A stretch of DNA of 64,000 bases from Nocardia abscessus (GCF_015477775.1 NZ_JADLQO010000002.1:992001-1056000), one strand, 5' to 3'; shown: positions 22,447 through 31,587, counted from the stretch's first letter. Made by a program: numbers and translations. The notes: a model not told the origin generated them from the letters alone.

Positions 22447-24981
22447 ATGTTCGAAGATCCGCTCGACGAAAGCACCGAACCGGCACCGGCTGAGCATCCT
22501 CCCACCGCCGCGGGGCCGAGCGATCCGCTTCGCGACTGGCACGAAACCGGCCCGGACGGAGTCTCCGAAGCCGACCTGCGCCGCGCCACCGCGCTGGCGA
22601 CCCTGTTCGGCGCGGACGACGCCGCCGAGGCGGACCGGCTGATGACAGTGGTCCTCGGGAACGGACCCGACACGGCCGCCGGCCGCACGGCGACCGCCCA
22701 GTGGCTGCGTACCCACTGTCCGGGCGACCGGTATCTCAACCCTCCGCCCGGCCGGCTCGGTGAATCGCTCGTAGGTCAGGCGCTGCGCGCGGAGAACGAC
22801 GGGGTGCGACTGCTGGCCGACAGCGTGCACATCGCCTCTCCCCGGCAGCGTGAGCGATGTTTCGCAACCCTCACCCGGTTCTGCGCGGACGACGAACACG
22901 TCAGGTCCCCGGCCGAGAACTATCTCGCCGCACATCACCGCCGGTTGGTCGAGTATGCGGCGAAGCCCTCGAACAGCGGATCGGAACCGCCGGAGCGCGG
23001 CGTGCTTCTCGGTACGATCGCCCGTTTCCTCCTGTGCGCGGTACCCGCGGCCGCCCGGCTCGAAGCGGAGAACGCGTGCGAACTGTCGCTGTCCTACATC
23101 GCGATAGGCGATCTCACTCGCGCCGAGGCAGATGCGGCGACGGCCGGGCGACTGTACCGGCACGCGTTCCTGCTCGGCCTCGACGAAGGATTCGACGGCC
23201 GAGCCGCCGAAGAATCGATGCCCGAGAGTGAAGCGGCCCCGGGCGCGAGCGGGCCCGCCGAAGCCAGACGCCTGTACCGTAGCTCGGTCGCGATCGGCGA
23301 ACGCATCGCGGCCGCGCAACCGGACAACCCGGCGTACCGCCGTGATCTTTCGGTGTCCTACGGCAAGCTGGCCGATCTGGAACGAACAGCGGGAGACGTC
23401 GATGCGGCTACCCGGCTGCACCACTGCGCCTTGGCCCTCGTCGAGGAACTCGCGGCGGCCGAGCCCGCGAACCGTTCGTATCGCCGCGATCTCGCCGTCG
23501 TCAACGAGAAGGTAGGCGACCTCGCCCATGCGGCGGGCGAGGCCGACAAAGCCGCACACCATTACCGAGTCACGCTCCTGCTCACCGAGGAACTCGTCGC
23601 CGCGGAGCCCGGAAATCCGCTCTATCGACGGGACCTTTCGGTGTCCTACAACAAGATGGGCAGTCTCGCGTCGGACACCGGGGACGTCGAGGAGGCGGCG
23701 CGGTTGCACCAGCTCGCGCTCGCCCTGACCCGAGACCTGGTCGATGCCGATCCGGACAACCTGCAGTACCGTCGCGATCTGTCGATCTGCTACGACAAAC
23801 TCGCCGAACTGGCCCGAGCCGGTGGCGATCTGGCGGAGGCGATCCGGCTGTATCGGCGATCGGTCGAGCTGACCGAAACGCTCGTCGCGGCCGAACCGTC
23901 GAATCCGGGGTTCCGGCGGGACCTCTCGGTCAGCGTGGACCGCCTGGCCGGAGTGATCCGCGCGCACGGCGACCCGCACGAGGCGATCCGGCACTACCAC
24001 CGCGCCCTGGCCATCACGGAGGAACTCCTCGCCGCCGACCCCACCAATGCTCGGTACCGTCGCGACCTCGTCCTCACCTGCAATGTGCTCGGCGACATCG
24101 CCAGGGAGTGGCGCGACTTCGACGAAGCGGCCCGGCTCTACCGACGTGCGCTGGACTGTACCGAGGAGCTGGCCGCCGCCGCGCCCGCCAATCTTCAGTA
24201 CCGCCGCGACCTTCTGATCGTCCACGACGCACTCGGTTCGCTGGCGATCGATCAGGACGACCACGATGTGGCGGCGACGCACTGCCGTCGCGCCCTGATG
24301 CTGTCGGAGGAACTCACCGCCGCCGATCCTGGGAACCTACGGTATCGACGCGACCTGCTCTTGGCCTACAACGCCCTCGGCAGAGTAGCAATCGCTCAGG
24401 GCGACTCCGACGAGGCGACAAGACTGTTCGAGCACGCTACGGCGATCGCCACGAGCCTGGTGGAGGCCGCGCCGGACAACCGTTCCTTCAGCAGAGATCT
24501 CTCGTTCTGCTACCACAAGCTGGGCGACACCGCCCGTGCCCGAAACGATCTCGCCGGAGCCGATCGCGCCTACCACAACGCTCTGGCCATCGATCTCGCG
24601 CTGGTGGAGGCCGAGCCTTCGAACCTCTCCTACCGCCGCGACCTCTCCATCACCTACGACCGCCTCGGCGCGCTGGCGCGTTCGCACGGGGACAACCACG
24701 CGGCGCGCGACTGGTACCACCGATCGGCCGACATCGCCGAGGAACTGGCGGCCGCGGATCCCGGCAACCTCGGCTATCACCACGACCTCCTCTCCTGCTG
24801 CGACAAACAGGGCGGCCTCGCCCGCGACACCGGCGATCGCACTGCCGCCGCCCAACACTTTCGCCGCGGCTTGGCCATCGCCGACCACCTGGTCCGATCG
24901 GCGCCCTCCAACCTCGGCTATCAGCGCGATCTGGCCCTGATGTACGAGCGCCTCGCCGACCTGGCGGGCGGCATCCGGTGA
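22447..24981 (+). CDS. TPR-like repeat protein with twelve 48-residue repeats
   Basis: An 844-residue soluble protein. The ATG at 22447 follows GGGGG; a longer frame from 22156 overlaps the preceding gene. Residues 1-270 hold no domain I can name (an Asp/Ala-rich start, then helical segments such as RCFATLTRFCADDEHVRSP). From about residue 297 to the end run twelve units beginning (Y/F)xRDLxxxYxKLgdlaxxxGdxxxA and ending lxxEElxaAxPxN. This is the long TPR-like helical repeat found in many bacterial multi-repeat proteins, forming a superhelical scaffold for protein binding. The partner is unknown. The YrhB-like gene upstream and the orphan domain downstream are its only same-strand neighbours. 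Confidence 0.9.
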   Translation: MFEDPLDESTEPAPAEHPPTAAGPSDPLRDWHETGPDGVSEADLRRATALATLFGADDAAEADRLMTVVLGNGPDTAAGRTATAQWLRTHCPGDRYLNPPPGRLGESLVGQALRAENDGVRLLADSVHIASPRQRERCFATLTRFCADDEHVRSPAENYLAAHHRRLVEYAAKPSNSGSEPPERGVLLGTIARFLLCAVPAAARLEAENACELSLSYIAIGDLTRAEADAATAGRLYRHAFLLGLDEGFDGRAAEESMPESEAAPGASGPAEARRLYRSSVAIGERIAAAQPDNPAYRRDLSVSYGKLADLERTAGDVDAATRLHHCALALVEELAAAEPANRSYRRDLAVVNEKVGDLAHAAGEADKAAHHYRVTLLLTEELVAAEPGNPLYRRDLSVSYNKMGSLASDTGDVEEAARLHQLALALTRDLVDADPDNLQYRRDLSICYDKLAELARAGGDLAEAIRLYRRSVELTETLVAAEPSNPGFRRDLSVSVDRLAGVIRAHGDPHEAIRHYHRALAITEELLAADPTNARYRRDLVLTCNVLGDIAREWRDFDEAARLYRRALDCTEELAAAAPANLQYRRDLLIVHDALGSLAIDQDDHDVAATHCRRALMLSEELTAADPGNLRYRRDLLLAYNALGRVAIAQGDSDEATRLFEHATAIATSLVEAAPDNRSFSRDLSFCYHKLGDTARARNDLAGADRAYHNALAIDLALVEAEPSNLSYRRDLSITYDRLGALARSHGDNHAARDWYHRSADIAEELAAADPGNLGYHHDLLSCCDKQGGLARDTGDRTAAAQHFRRGLAIADHLVRSAPSNLGYQRDLALMYERLADLAGGIR
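23335..24981 (+). repeat. Twelve in-register 144-bp repeats inside the TPR-like gene
   Basis: The conserved Tyr/Phe codon starting each unit occurs at 23335, 23479, 23623, 23767, 23911, 24055, and so on every 144 bp to 24919, with no insertion or deletion. Units have diverged in sequence, so the array is old but length-locked. Confidence 0.9.
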
Positions 24982-25092
24982 AGTGAACGGGTCCGCCAGG
25001 CTCCCTGCGCGGCCGGTCGCAGCGGCTCGCGCCCGTATCCGTGTGTGAGCACACCGAAGATGTTGCCGCGATTGACAATTGAAAATCCGTGA

Positions 25093-25509
25093 TCGGCAAC
25101 CGCTTCGACGAACGACCTCCGCTGGTCCGGCACGGTCAACCTGACCTACCTCGACCTCGACTCCGTCCCACCCCGCGTGCTGTCCGGCAACAGTGGCGCC
25201 AGCACCTGGGTCAGCTACGACCGCAAGTCCTCCGGAGGATTCTCCGAGGCAACACTTTACGGACTCAGCGGCGGCTTCTTCACGATAAAGCCCACCGTCG
25301 CCCTGTGGACCACCCCGGCCGAACCGACCCGGCAACAGTGCTCGGACCTCATCGCCACCCAAGGCGCCGAAACCCTGCCGGTCGCCGAGAACAGCGCCTA
25401 CTGCGTCAGAACCGCGGCAGGCCGCACCGCCTTCATCACAGGGGTCTCCCTCAACACCGCCGTCGACGCCTACACCGCCTCGGTGGTCATCTGGTCCGCA
25501 ACCGACTGA
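25093..25509 (+). pseudogene. Orphan C-terminal domain of a larger secreted or kinase-associated protein
   Basis: A frame of about 138 codons from just after a stop at 25090 encodes DLRWSGTVNLTYLDLDSVPP, then a serine/glycine-rich region with LYGLSGGFFTIKPTVALW, and a cysteine pair (QQCSDLIATQ and AYCVRTAAGR). It reads as a compact beta-rich domain that I associate with the C-terminal extracytoplasmic part of actinobacterial proteins such as Ser/Thr kinases. No start with a ribosome binding site precedes it; the first candidate start codon (GTG 25177) is inside the domain. It therefore looks like a gene whose 5' part was deleted, though a short GTG-initiated gene cannot be excluded. Confidence 0.55.
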
Positions 25510-25519
25510 CCCGTCCTGT

Positions 25520-26854
25520 TCAGAACGCGGGTTGGGCGGGGAGGTCCGGCTCCGGGGTGGGGTCGCCCGCGTCGGGGACCTCGGTGCCGCGCAGTGATGT
25601 TCCGGCGGTTTCGCGCAGGAAGTTCCAAGCGACCAGGCCGATCAGGGACGCGCCGACCGTGTAGAGGGCGGGGAACAGTGCCCAGCCGGTGGCCTCGATG
25701 ACGGCCTCGTTGATCAGCGGGGCGGTGCCGCCGAAGGCCGCGGTGGAGACGTTGTAGGCCAGGGCGAAGCCCGCGTAGCGGACGTGGGTCGGGAAGATGG
25801 CGGGGAACGTGGAGCTGATGGTGGACAGCTGCGGCACGTACAGCAGTCCGAGCACGATGAAGCCGAAAATGGCCCATGCCGTGCCCTGGCCCATCAGCCA
25901 GTACATCGGCACCGCGAGCACCGTGAGGCCGATCAGCGAGAACAACCACAGCGGGCGGCGGCCGACACTGTCGGACAGCCGGCCGAAGAACGGCAGCACC
26001 AGCATCATCACCAGCTGACCGACCAGCATCATCGCGGTGGTGGTCGACTCGCCCATACCGATGGTGTTCTGCAGGTAGGTGGGCTGGTAGGTCAACAGCG
26101 TGTAGTTGACCACGTTGAGCGCGACCACCAGTCCGGCCAGCGTGAGGGTCTCGCGCCGGTAGGTGGTCAGCACCTCGCGCAGGCCACCGGGCGGACGCTT
26201 GTGCTCGGCGACTTCGGTGAACACCGGGCTCTCCTCCAGCCTGGACCGCAGGTACCAGCCGGTCAGGCCGAGCGGGATGGCGATCAGGAACGGGATGCGC
26301 CAACCCCAGTCGTGCATAGTGTCCGAACCGAGCGCGAGCTGGCAGGCCAGCACCGTCGCGGAGCCGCCGACGAAGCCCGCGAGCGTGCCGAACTCCAGGA
26401 AGCTGCCGAGGAAACCGCGCTTGCGGTCGGTCGCGCATTCGGCGAGATACGTCGCGGCTCCGCCGTATTCGCCGCCGGTCGAGAAACCCTGCACCACGCG
26501 CAGCGAGATGAGCAGGATCGGGGCGAGTACACCGACCGACGCGTGGGTGGGCAGCAGGCCGATGGCGCCGGTCGCGGCGGCCATGAGCAGAATCGTGGTG
26601 GCCAGCACGGCTTTACGGCCGATGCGGTCACCGAGCGGCCCCCACACCATGCCGCCGAGCGGGCGCAGGACGAACGAGATGGCGAAGCCGAGCATGGTGC
26701 CGAGCGTGCCCAGTTCCCCGGGGAAGAAGGCGTCGGTGAGATACGTCGCGGTGGCGGCGTAGACGCCGTAGTCGAACCATTCGGTCGCGTTGCCCATGGC
26801 GGAGGCCGCCACGGAGCGCCGCAGCGGGAAACTCTCCGAAGTCCGGTCGGTCAC
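25520..26854 (-). CDS. MFS transporter, metabolite:H+ symporter (ProP/ShiA-like) family
   Basis: About 444 residues with twelve transmembrane segments. The MHS family hallmarks are present: ATEWFDYGVYA in helix 1, the loop GDRIGRKAVL between helices 2 and 3, RVVQGFSTGGEYGG in helix 4, and GRLSDSVGRRP in the second half. Members take up osmolytes or carboxylic acids (proline, betaine, shikimate, alpha-ketoglutarate) by proton symport. The GTG at 26854 is preferred because GGAGAGG lies 8 nt before it; an upstream ATG-frame extension looks non-coding. It lies 363 bp downstream of the amine-catabolism operon on the same strand, behind a terminator-like hairpin, so its substrate may or may not be related. 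Confidence 0.9.
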   Translation of the reverse strand: MTDRTSESFPLRRSVAASAMGNATEWFDYGVYAATATYLTDAFFPGELGTLGTMLGFAISFVLRPLGGMVWGPLGDRIGRKAVLATTILLMAAATGAIGLLPTHASVGVLAPILLISLRVVQGFSTGGEYGGAATYLAECATDRKRGFLGSFLEFGTLAGFVGGSATVLACQLALGSDTMHDWGWRIPFLIAIPLGLTGWYLRSRLEESPVFTEVAEHKRPPGGLREVLTTYRRETLTLAGLVVALNVVNYTLLTYQPTYLQNTIGMGESTTTAMMLVGQLVMMLVLPFFGRLSDSVGRRPLWLFSLIGLTVLAVPMYWLMGQGTAWAIFGFIVLGLLYVPQLSTISSTFPAIFPTHVRYAGFALAYNVSTAAFGGTAPLINEAVIEATGWALFPALYTVGASLIGLVAWNFLRETAGTSLRGTEVPDAGDPTPEPDLPAQPAF

Positions 26855-27034
26855 GTGCACGTCCTCTCCAGCCCGTCCACGGACCTCGATTCGATCCACC
26901 TCCGATCCCGACAACCGCAGGTGTGGCACGAAACAGACCGATACCCGCAATTCCCGCCCAGCAAACAGTCACCGTCCCGGCGACGCCCGGATACGTCCGA
27001 TCTGACCTGCGACTACTCCCCAATTGTGAAGCCG

Positions 27035-27052
27035 GTCACACTACTCGGTGAC
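27035..27052 (-). promoter_or_regulatory. Inverted repeat upstream of the MFS gene
   Basis: GTCAC-N8-GTGAC (arms 27035-27039 and 27048-27052) lies in a locally AT-richer patch about 180 bp before the transporter start, the likely promoter zone. It may be a regulator site; no cognate regulator gene is adjacent. Confidence 0.3.
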
Positions 27053-27113
27053 TACTACCGACTCCGCGAGCGAATCCAGCCACGTACCGCCGGGTTTCGT
27101 AGCGCGAAGAAGC

Positions 27114-27155
27114 CCGCGGCCGATCCCGCCCGCAGGAGGGCGATACCGGCCGCGG
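27114..27155 (-). terminator. Hairpin downstream of the glnA4-type operon
   Basis: A perfect 9-bp inverted repeat CCGCGGCCG / CGGCCGCGG (27114-27122, 27147-27155) with an inner CGCCC/GGGCG pair, located 62 bp after the SDR stop. There is no clear T run; GC-rich hairpins like this commonly end operons in actinobacteria. Confidence 0.5.
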
Positions 27156-27217
27156 CCCGGAAGCGCGGTGCGCGCCGAGTGCGGCGCCCGGTCGGGAGCG
27201 CCGACATGGGACCTGTC

Positions 27218-27982
27218 CTACAGCGGCGTCACGTACGCGCCCGCGATGCCGCCGTCGACCAGGAACTGCGACGCGGTGATGAACGAGGAATCGTCGCTGG
27301 CGAGGAACGCGACGGCGGCGGCGATCTCCTCCGGTTCGGCGAAGCGGCCGAGCGGCACGTGCACCAAGCGCCGCGCGGCGCGTTCGGGGTCCTTGGCGAA
27401 CAGTTCCTGAAGAAGTGGCGTGTTCACCGGACCGGGGCACAACGCGTTCACCCGGATGCCGTTGCGGGCGAATTGCACTCCGAGCTCCCGGCTCATCGCC
27501 AGGACACCGCCCTTGGAGGCGGTGTAGGAGATCTGCGAGGTGGCCGCGCCCATCACCGCGACGAACGAGGCGGTGTTGATCACCGAACCCTTGCCGCGCT
27601 CGAGCATGTGCCCGATGGCGTACTTGCTGCACAGGTACACCGAGGTCAGATTGACCTCCTGCACGCGCCGCCAGGCATCGATGCCGGTGGTCAGGATCGA
27701 ATCATCCTCCGGCGGTGAGATGCCCGCGTTGTTGAACGCGATGTCCAACCCGCCCCAGGTATCGACCGCGGTCTGGAACAGCGCCTCGACCTGGGCTTCG
27801 TCGGTGACGTCCACCTGCACGTAGCGCCCGCCGACCTCTTCGGCGGCCGCCTCGCCGGTCCCGGCGTCGATGTCCGCGACCACCACCTTGGCCCCCTCCG
27901 CCGCGAAACGACGGACCGTGGCCAGACCGATACCGCTCCCGCCGCCGGTGACGACGGCGACCCGATCCTGTAAGCGCTGCAA
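27218..27982 (-). CDS. SDR-family oxidoreductase of the amine-catabolism operon (Rv2857c-like)
   Basis: About 254 residues of classical FabG-like SDR: TGGGSGIG cofactor loop, VADID acidic residue favouring NAD+, DVTD, NNAG, catalytic Ser in NTASFVAVMG, Tyr/Lys in YTASK, and the C-terminal GG-containing ITASQFLVDGG. The TTG at 27982 has AGGAG 5 nt upstream and gives the natural start MQRLQDRVAVVTGG; a GTG at 28012 that overlaps the preceding stop is the alternative. It is the last gene of the four-gene operon, in the same order as Rv2857c in Mycobacterium tuberculosis. The substrate is unknown, presumably an alcohol or keto product of amine breakdown. Confidence 0.9.
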   Translation of the reverse strand: MQRLQDRVAVVTGGGSGIGLATVRRFAAEGAKVVVADIDAGTGEAAAEEVGGRYVQVDVTDEAQVEALFQTAVDTWGGLDIAFNNAGISPPEDDSILTTGIDAWRRVQEVNLTSVYLCSKYAIGHMLERGKGSVINTASFVAVMGAATSQISYTASKGGVLAMSRELGVQFARNGIRVNALCPGPVNTPLLQELFAKDPERAARRLVHVPLGRFAEPEEIAAAVAFLASDDSSFITASQFLVDGGIAGAYVTPL

Positions 27983-28008
27983 CGTATCTCCTGTCGGATG
28001 TGGTGGTG

Positions 28009-29370
28009 TCACTGGGTGGCGAGGAAGACGTTCTTGGTCTCGGTGAAGGCGAGCGCGGCGTCCGGTCCGAGTTCACGTCCCAGCCCGGACTGCTTGAAAC
28101 CGCCGAACGGCGTCCAATACCGCACCGACGAATTCGAGTTCACCGACAGATTGCCCGCCTCCACGCCGCGGGCCACGCGCAGCGCCCGGCCGACGTCCCT
28201 GGTCCAGATCGAGCCGGACAGACCGTAATTCGTGTCGTTGGCGATGCGCAGCGCGTCGGCCTCGTCGTCGAACGGCACCACCGCGACCACCGGGCCGAAC
28301 ACCTCCTCGGTGAGGACCCGGTCGGTGGGGGCGCCGGGCAGCACCACCGTGGGCGGGTACCAGAAGCCAGGTCCATCGGGCGCGCTGCCGGTGAACGCCA
28401 CTTTCGTCGACGGCTGCACGAACTCGGCGACGCGCTCCCGGTGCGCGGCGGAGATGAGCGGGCCCATCTCGGTGGATTCGTCGGACGGGTCACCGACTCG
28501 CACGCCGTGCACCGCAGGCTCGAGCAGTTCGAGAAATCGGTCGAATACGCTGCGCTGCACCAGGATCCGCGATCGGGCACAACAGTCCTGCCCGGCGTTG
28601 TCGAAGACGCCGTAGGGCGCGGTGGCCGCCGCCTGTTCCAGGTCGGCGTCGGCGAACACGATGTTGGCGCTCTTGCCGCCCAGTTCCAGCGTCACCCGCT
28701 TCACCTGCCGCGCGCAGCCCGCCATGATCTGTGTGCCCACCTCGGTGGAACCGGTGAAAACCACCTTGCGCACTCCCGGGTGGGTGACGAAGCGCTGCCC
28801 CACCACCGAACCCTTGCCGGGCAGTACCTGGAACACGCCCTCGGGCAGGCCCGCCGCGAGCGCGAGCTCACCGAGCCGCAGTGCGGTCAGGGGCGTGACT
28901 TCGGCGGGCTTGAGCACCACCGTGTTGCCCGCGGCGAGCGCCGGGGCGAAACCCCACGCCGCGATCGGCATCGGGAAGTTCCACGGCACGATCACCCCGA
29001 CGACGCCGAGCGGTTCGTGGAAGGTGATGTCGACCCCGCCCGCGACCGGGATCTGGTTACCCAGCAGCCGCTCGGGCATACCGGCCGCGTAATGCAGGAC
29101 GTCGCGGACGTTGCCCGCCTCCCAGCGCGCGTTGCCGATGGTGTGCCCGGCGTTGGCGACCTCGAGCCGGGCGAGGTGCTCCAGATCCGCGTCGACCGCT
29201 TCGGCGAACCGGCGCAGCAACCGGGCCCGATCACCCGGCGCCACCTCGCGCCACTCGGCGTACGCTCGCTGCGCGCGGGCGATGGCCGCGTCGGTCTCCG
29301 CTTCTCCGACGAGCTCGACGGTCGTGACCACCTGTTCGGTCGCCGGATTGACCACCTGCGCTGTCGTCAC
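28009..29370 (-). CDS. aldC: Aldehyde dehydrogenase of the amine-catabolism operon
   Basis: The 453-residue protein shows the ALDH core: VPWNFPMPIAAW, cofactor loop FTGSTEVG, catalytic Glu in LELGGKSA, catalytic Cys in NAGQDCCARSR (normally GQxC) and GPLI, EVFGPV, SVNSNSS and PFGGFKQSG. The GTG at 29370 overlaps the peptidase stop (GTGA) and has GGGAG upstream. Its probable substrate is the gamma-glutamyl aminoaldehyde formed after amine oxidation in a Puu-like pathway, giving the acid with NAD(P)+. The gene symbol is by synteny with M. tuberculosis aldC (Rv2858c). Confidence 0.92.
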   Translation of the reverse strand: MTTAQVVNPATEQVVTTVELVGEAETDAAIARAQRAYAEWREVAPGDRARLLRRFAEAVDADLEHLARLEVANAGHTIGNARWEAGNVRDVLHYAAGMPERLLGNQIPVAGGVDITFHEPLGVVGVIVPWNFPMPIAAWGFAPALAAGNTVVLKPAEVTPLTALRLGELALAAGLPEGVFQVLPGKGSVVGQRFVTHPGVRKVVFTGSTEVGTQIMAGCARQVKRVTLELGGKSANIVFADADLEQAAATAPYGVFDNAGQDCCARSRILVQRSVFDRFLELLEPAVHGVRVGDPSDESTEMGPLISAAHRERVAEFVQPSTKVAFTGSAPDGPGFWYPPTVVLPGAPTDRVLTEEVFGPVVAVVPFDDEADALRIANDTNYGLSGSIWTRDVGRALRVARGVEAGNLSVNSNSSVRYWTPFGGFKQSGLGRELGPDAALAFTETKNVFLATQ

Positions 29371-30113
29371 GAGTTCCGCTCCCTTCGATAGGTGTCCGCC
29401 GCCTCGACCAGGGCCCGGATCAGCCGGCGATCGGCGGCGTCGGCCTCCGGATGCCATTGCACACCGACCAGGAACGAACCGTCGACCGACTCCACGGCCT
29501 CGATCGTGCCGTCGGCGGCGTACGCGGTGGCGGTCAGGACCCCGGCGAGCCGATCGACGGCCTGGTGATGGTGGCAGTGCACCTTCACCTCCGGACCGGC
29601 CAGTCGCGCGACCCGGCTGCCCGCGATCGTCAGCACCCGGGTGGTGGTGAATCCGCCCTCGACGCCGGAGTGCTCCTCGTGCCCGACGACGTCGGGCAGG
29701 TGCGGGATCAACGTGCCGCCGAGGGCCACGTTCGCCAGCTGAAGTCCGCGGCACACCGCGAAGATCGGCAGGCCCGCCGCCCTGGCCAGCTCGAACAGAC
29801 CGAATTCCGATTCGTCGCGGTCCGGTCTGGTGTACCCGGGTATCCCGGCCGAAGGGCCGCCGTAACGCGCGGGATCGATGTCCGCGCCGCCGGTCAGCAC
29901 CAGCCCGTCGAGCCGCCGCACCAGCTCGGGACGCGCGGCGCCCGCGGGCGGCAGCAACACCGGGATGCCGCCCGCGGCCGCCACCATGTCGACGTAGGAG
30001 TGCGGCAGGACCGCGCACGGCAGGTCCCAGGCATTGAAGCGGGTCTGCTCCACATAGGTGGGCAGGCCGATCACGGGACGGGCTCCCGCGACCTCAGAGT
30101 CGTTCGAAACCAC
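29367..30113 (-). CDS. Gamma-glutamyl-gamma-aminobutyrate hydrolase-like class I amidotransferase (peptidase C26, PuuD/Rv2859c-like)
   Basis: The 248-residue protein has the C26 nucleophile elbow FAVCRGLQLANVALGG (Cys near 121) and the His-Glu pair in VGVQWHPEA. HCHHHQAVDRLA is also typical of PuuD-type enzymes, which split gamma-glutamyl-aminobutyrate or similar amides to release glutamate. The GTG start at 30113 overlaps the synthetase gene by 20 nt; a GTG at 30074 with GGGAG upstream is an alternative and removes only the first 13 residues. Its place between the synthetase and the dehydrogenase fits removal of the glutamyl group at the end of the pathway. Confidence 0.92.
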   Translation of the reverse strand: MVSNDSEVAGARPVIGLPTYVEQTRFNAWDLPCAVLPHSYVDMVAAAGGIPVLLPPAGAARPELVRRLDGLVLTGGADIDPARYGGPSAGIPGYTRPDRDESEFGLFELARAAGLPIFAVCRGLQLANVALGGTLIPHLPDVVGHEEHSGVEGGFTTTRVLTIAGSRVARLAGPEVKVHCHHHQAVDRLAGVLTATAYAADGTIEAVESVDGSFLVGVQWHPEADAADRRLIRALVEAADTYRRERNS

Positions 30114-31458
30114 GGATACGCTCCCAGTCGGTGACCGCGGCGTCGTAGGCGTCCAGCTCGACCCGCGCCGCGTTGCGGTAGTGCTCCACTACATCATCAC
30201 CGAAGGCCGCGCGGGCCACCGTGCTGCCTGCGAACAGCTGGGCCGCTTCCCGCAGCGTATGCGGCACCCGAGGACGCTCGGAGCGGTAGGCGTTGCCGTG
30301 GAATTCCGGCTCCAGCGGCAGCGCGCGATCGATACCGTGCAGTCCCGCCGCGATCAGCGCGGCCACCGCGAGGTAGGGGTTCACGTCACCGCCGGGCACT
30401 CGGTTCTCGAAGCGCAGCGAATGGTCCTCGCCGACCACACGGATGGCGCAGGTCCGGTTGTCCCGGCCCCACGCGATCGCGGTCGGCGCGAAGCTGCCCG
30501 CGACGAAGCGCTTGTAGGAGTTGATGTTCGGCGCCAGCAGATAGGTGAACTCGCGCAGGCAGTCCAGCTGGCCGGCGATGAAGTGCCGCATGAGCGCCGA
30601 CATGCCGTCAGCTCCCTCACCCGCGAAGACCGGCTCGCCCGCGTCGCTACGCAAGCTCAGGTGGATGTGACACGAATTGCCCTCGCGCTCATTGTATTTC
30701 GCCATGAACGTGAGGCTGCGCCCCTCCTGCGCCGCGATCTCCTTCGCACCGGTCTTGTAGATGCTGTGGTTGTCGCAGGTGACCAGGGCGTCGTCGTACC
30801 GGAACGCGATCTCGTGCTGACCGGGGTTGCACTCGCCTTTGGCCGACTCGACGTACATCCCCGCGCCGTCCATCTCCTTACGGATGCGGCGCAGCAACGG
30901 CTCGATCCGCCCGGTGCCCAGCATCGAGTAGTCGACGTTGTACTGGTTGGCCGGAGTCAGCCCCCGATACCCGGCGTTCCAGGCCGCCTCGTAGCTGTCG
31001 TCGAACACCAGGAACTCGAGTTCGGTACCCACGAACGCGCGCAAGCCGCGCTCGGTCAACCGGTCGAGCTGTTTGCGCAGCACCTGGCGCGGCGAGACCG
31101 GCACCGCCTTACCCTCCGGCACCACGTGCTCGACATCGCACAGCACCAGCGCCGTGCCCGGCCACCACGGCACGGTGCGCAACGTGCGCAGATCCGGCCG
31201 CAGTACGAAGTCGCCGTACCCGGTCGACCAGGAGGACAGAGCGTATCCGTCGACGGTCGTCATGTCCACGTCCACCGCGAGCAGGTATCCACACGCCTCG
31301 GTGGCGTGCTCGACCACCTCGTCCAGGAAATATCGTGCCGCGCAGCGCTTCCCTTGCAGACGGCCCTGCATGTCGGTCATGGCGACCAGCACCGTGTCGA
31401 TCTCACCCGTGTCGACCCGGTCCCGCAATTGCGCCACACTCAGCATCCCGCTACGCAT
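30094..31458 (-). CDS. glnA4: Glutamine synthetase-like gamma-glutamyl-amine ligase (GlnA4-like)
   Basis: The 454-residue protein carries glutamine synthetase motifs: metal-binding ELEFLVF and SAKGECNPGQHEIAFRY, the ATP-binding HIHLSL, and the glutamate-binding NRTCAIRVVG and FENRVPGGDVNPY. The beginning (RVDTGEIDTVLVAMTDMQGRLQGKR) is that of the GlnA4/PuuA group, not of the ammonia-assimilating GlnA. Such enzymes ligate glutamate to amines (putrescine, spermidine, ethanolamine), starting their catabolism. It heads an operon in the same order as Rv2860c-Rv2857c. No amine oxidase gene is in the window, so the oxidation step must be encoded elsewhere. Confidence 0.92.
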   Translation of the reverse strand: MRSGMLSVAQLRDRVDTGEIDTVLVAMTDMQGRLQGKRCAARYFLDEVVEHATEACGYLLAVDVDMTTVDGYALSSWSTGYGDFVLRPDLRTLRTVPWWPGTALVLCDVEHVVPEGKAVPVSPRQVLRKQLDRLTERGLRAFVGTELEFLVFDDSYEAAWNAGYRGLTPANQYNVDYSMLGTGRIEPLLRRIRKEMDGAGMYVESAKGECNPGQHEIAFRYDDALVTCDNHSIYKTGAKEIAAQEGRSLTFMAKYNEREGNSCHIHLSLRSDAGEPVFAGEGADGMSALMRHFIAGQLDCLREFTYLLAPNINSYKRFVAGSFAPTAIAWGRDNRTCAIRVVGEDHSLRFENRVPGGDVNPYLAVAALIAAGLHGIDRALPLEPEFHGNAYRSERPRVPHTLREAAQLFAGSTVARAAFGDDVVEHYRNAARVELDAYDAAVTDWERIRGFERL

Positions 31459-31587
31459 CCACGACCCCTCTCGGCACCAACCGTGCTCACGCTAGAGCAA
31501 AACGGACAGGTTCGTGACGGGACACACGAACTTCCGGACACGCGCGCGAGGGTGCGGGATCAGCCGCCCCGGCAGTGAGCGCGCAGG

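Noticed and set aside
22423..24282. 619-residue minus-strand frame with periodic sequence opposite the TPR-like gene
   Set aside because: Its periodicity is only the mirror of the 144-bp repeats; the plus-strand frame has the conserved TPR-like residues and ribosome binding site.
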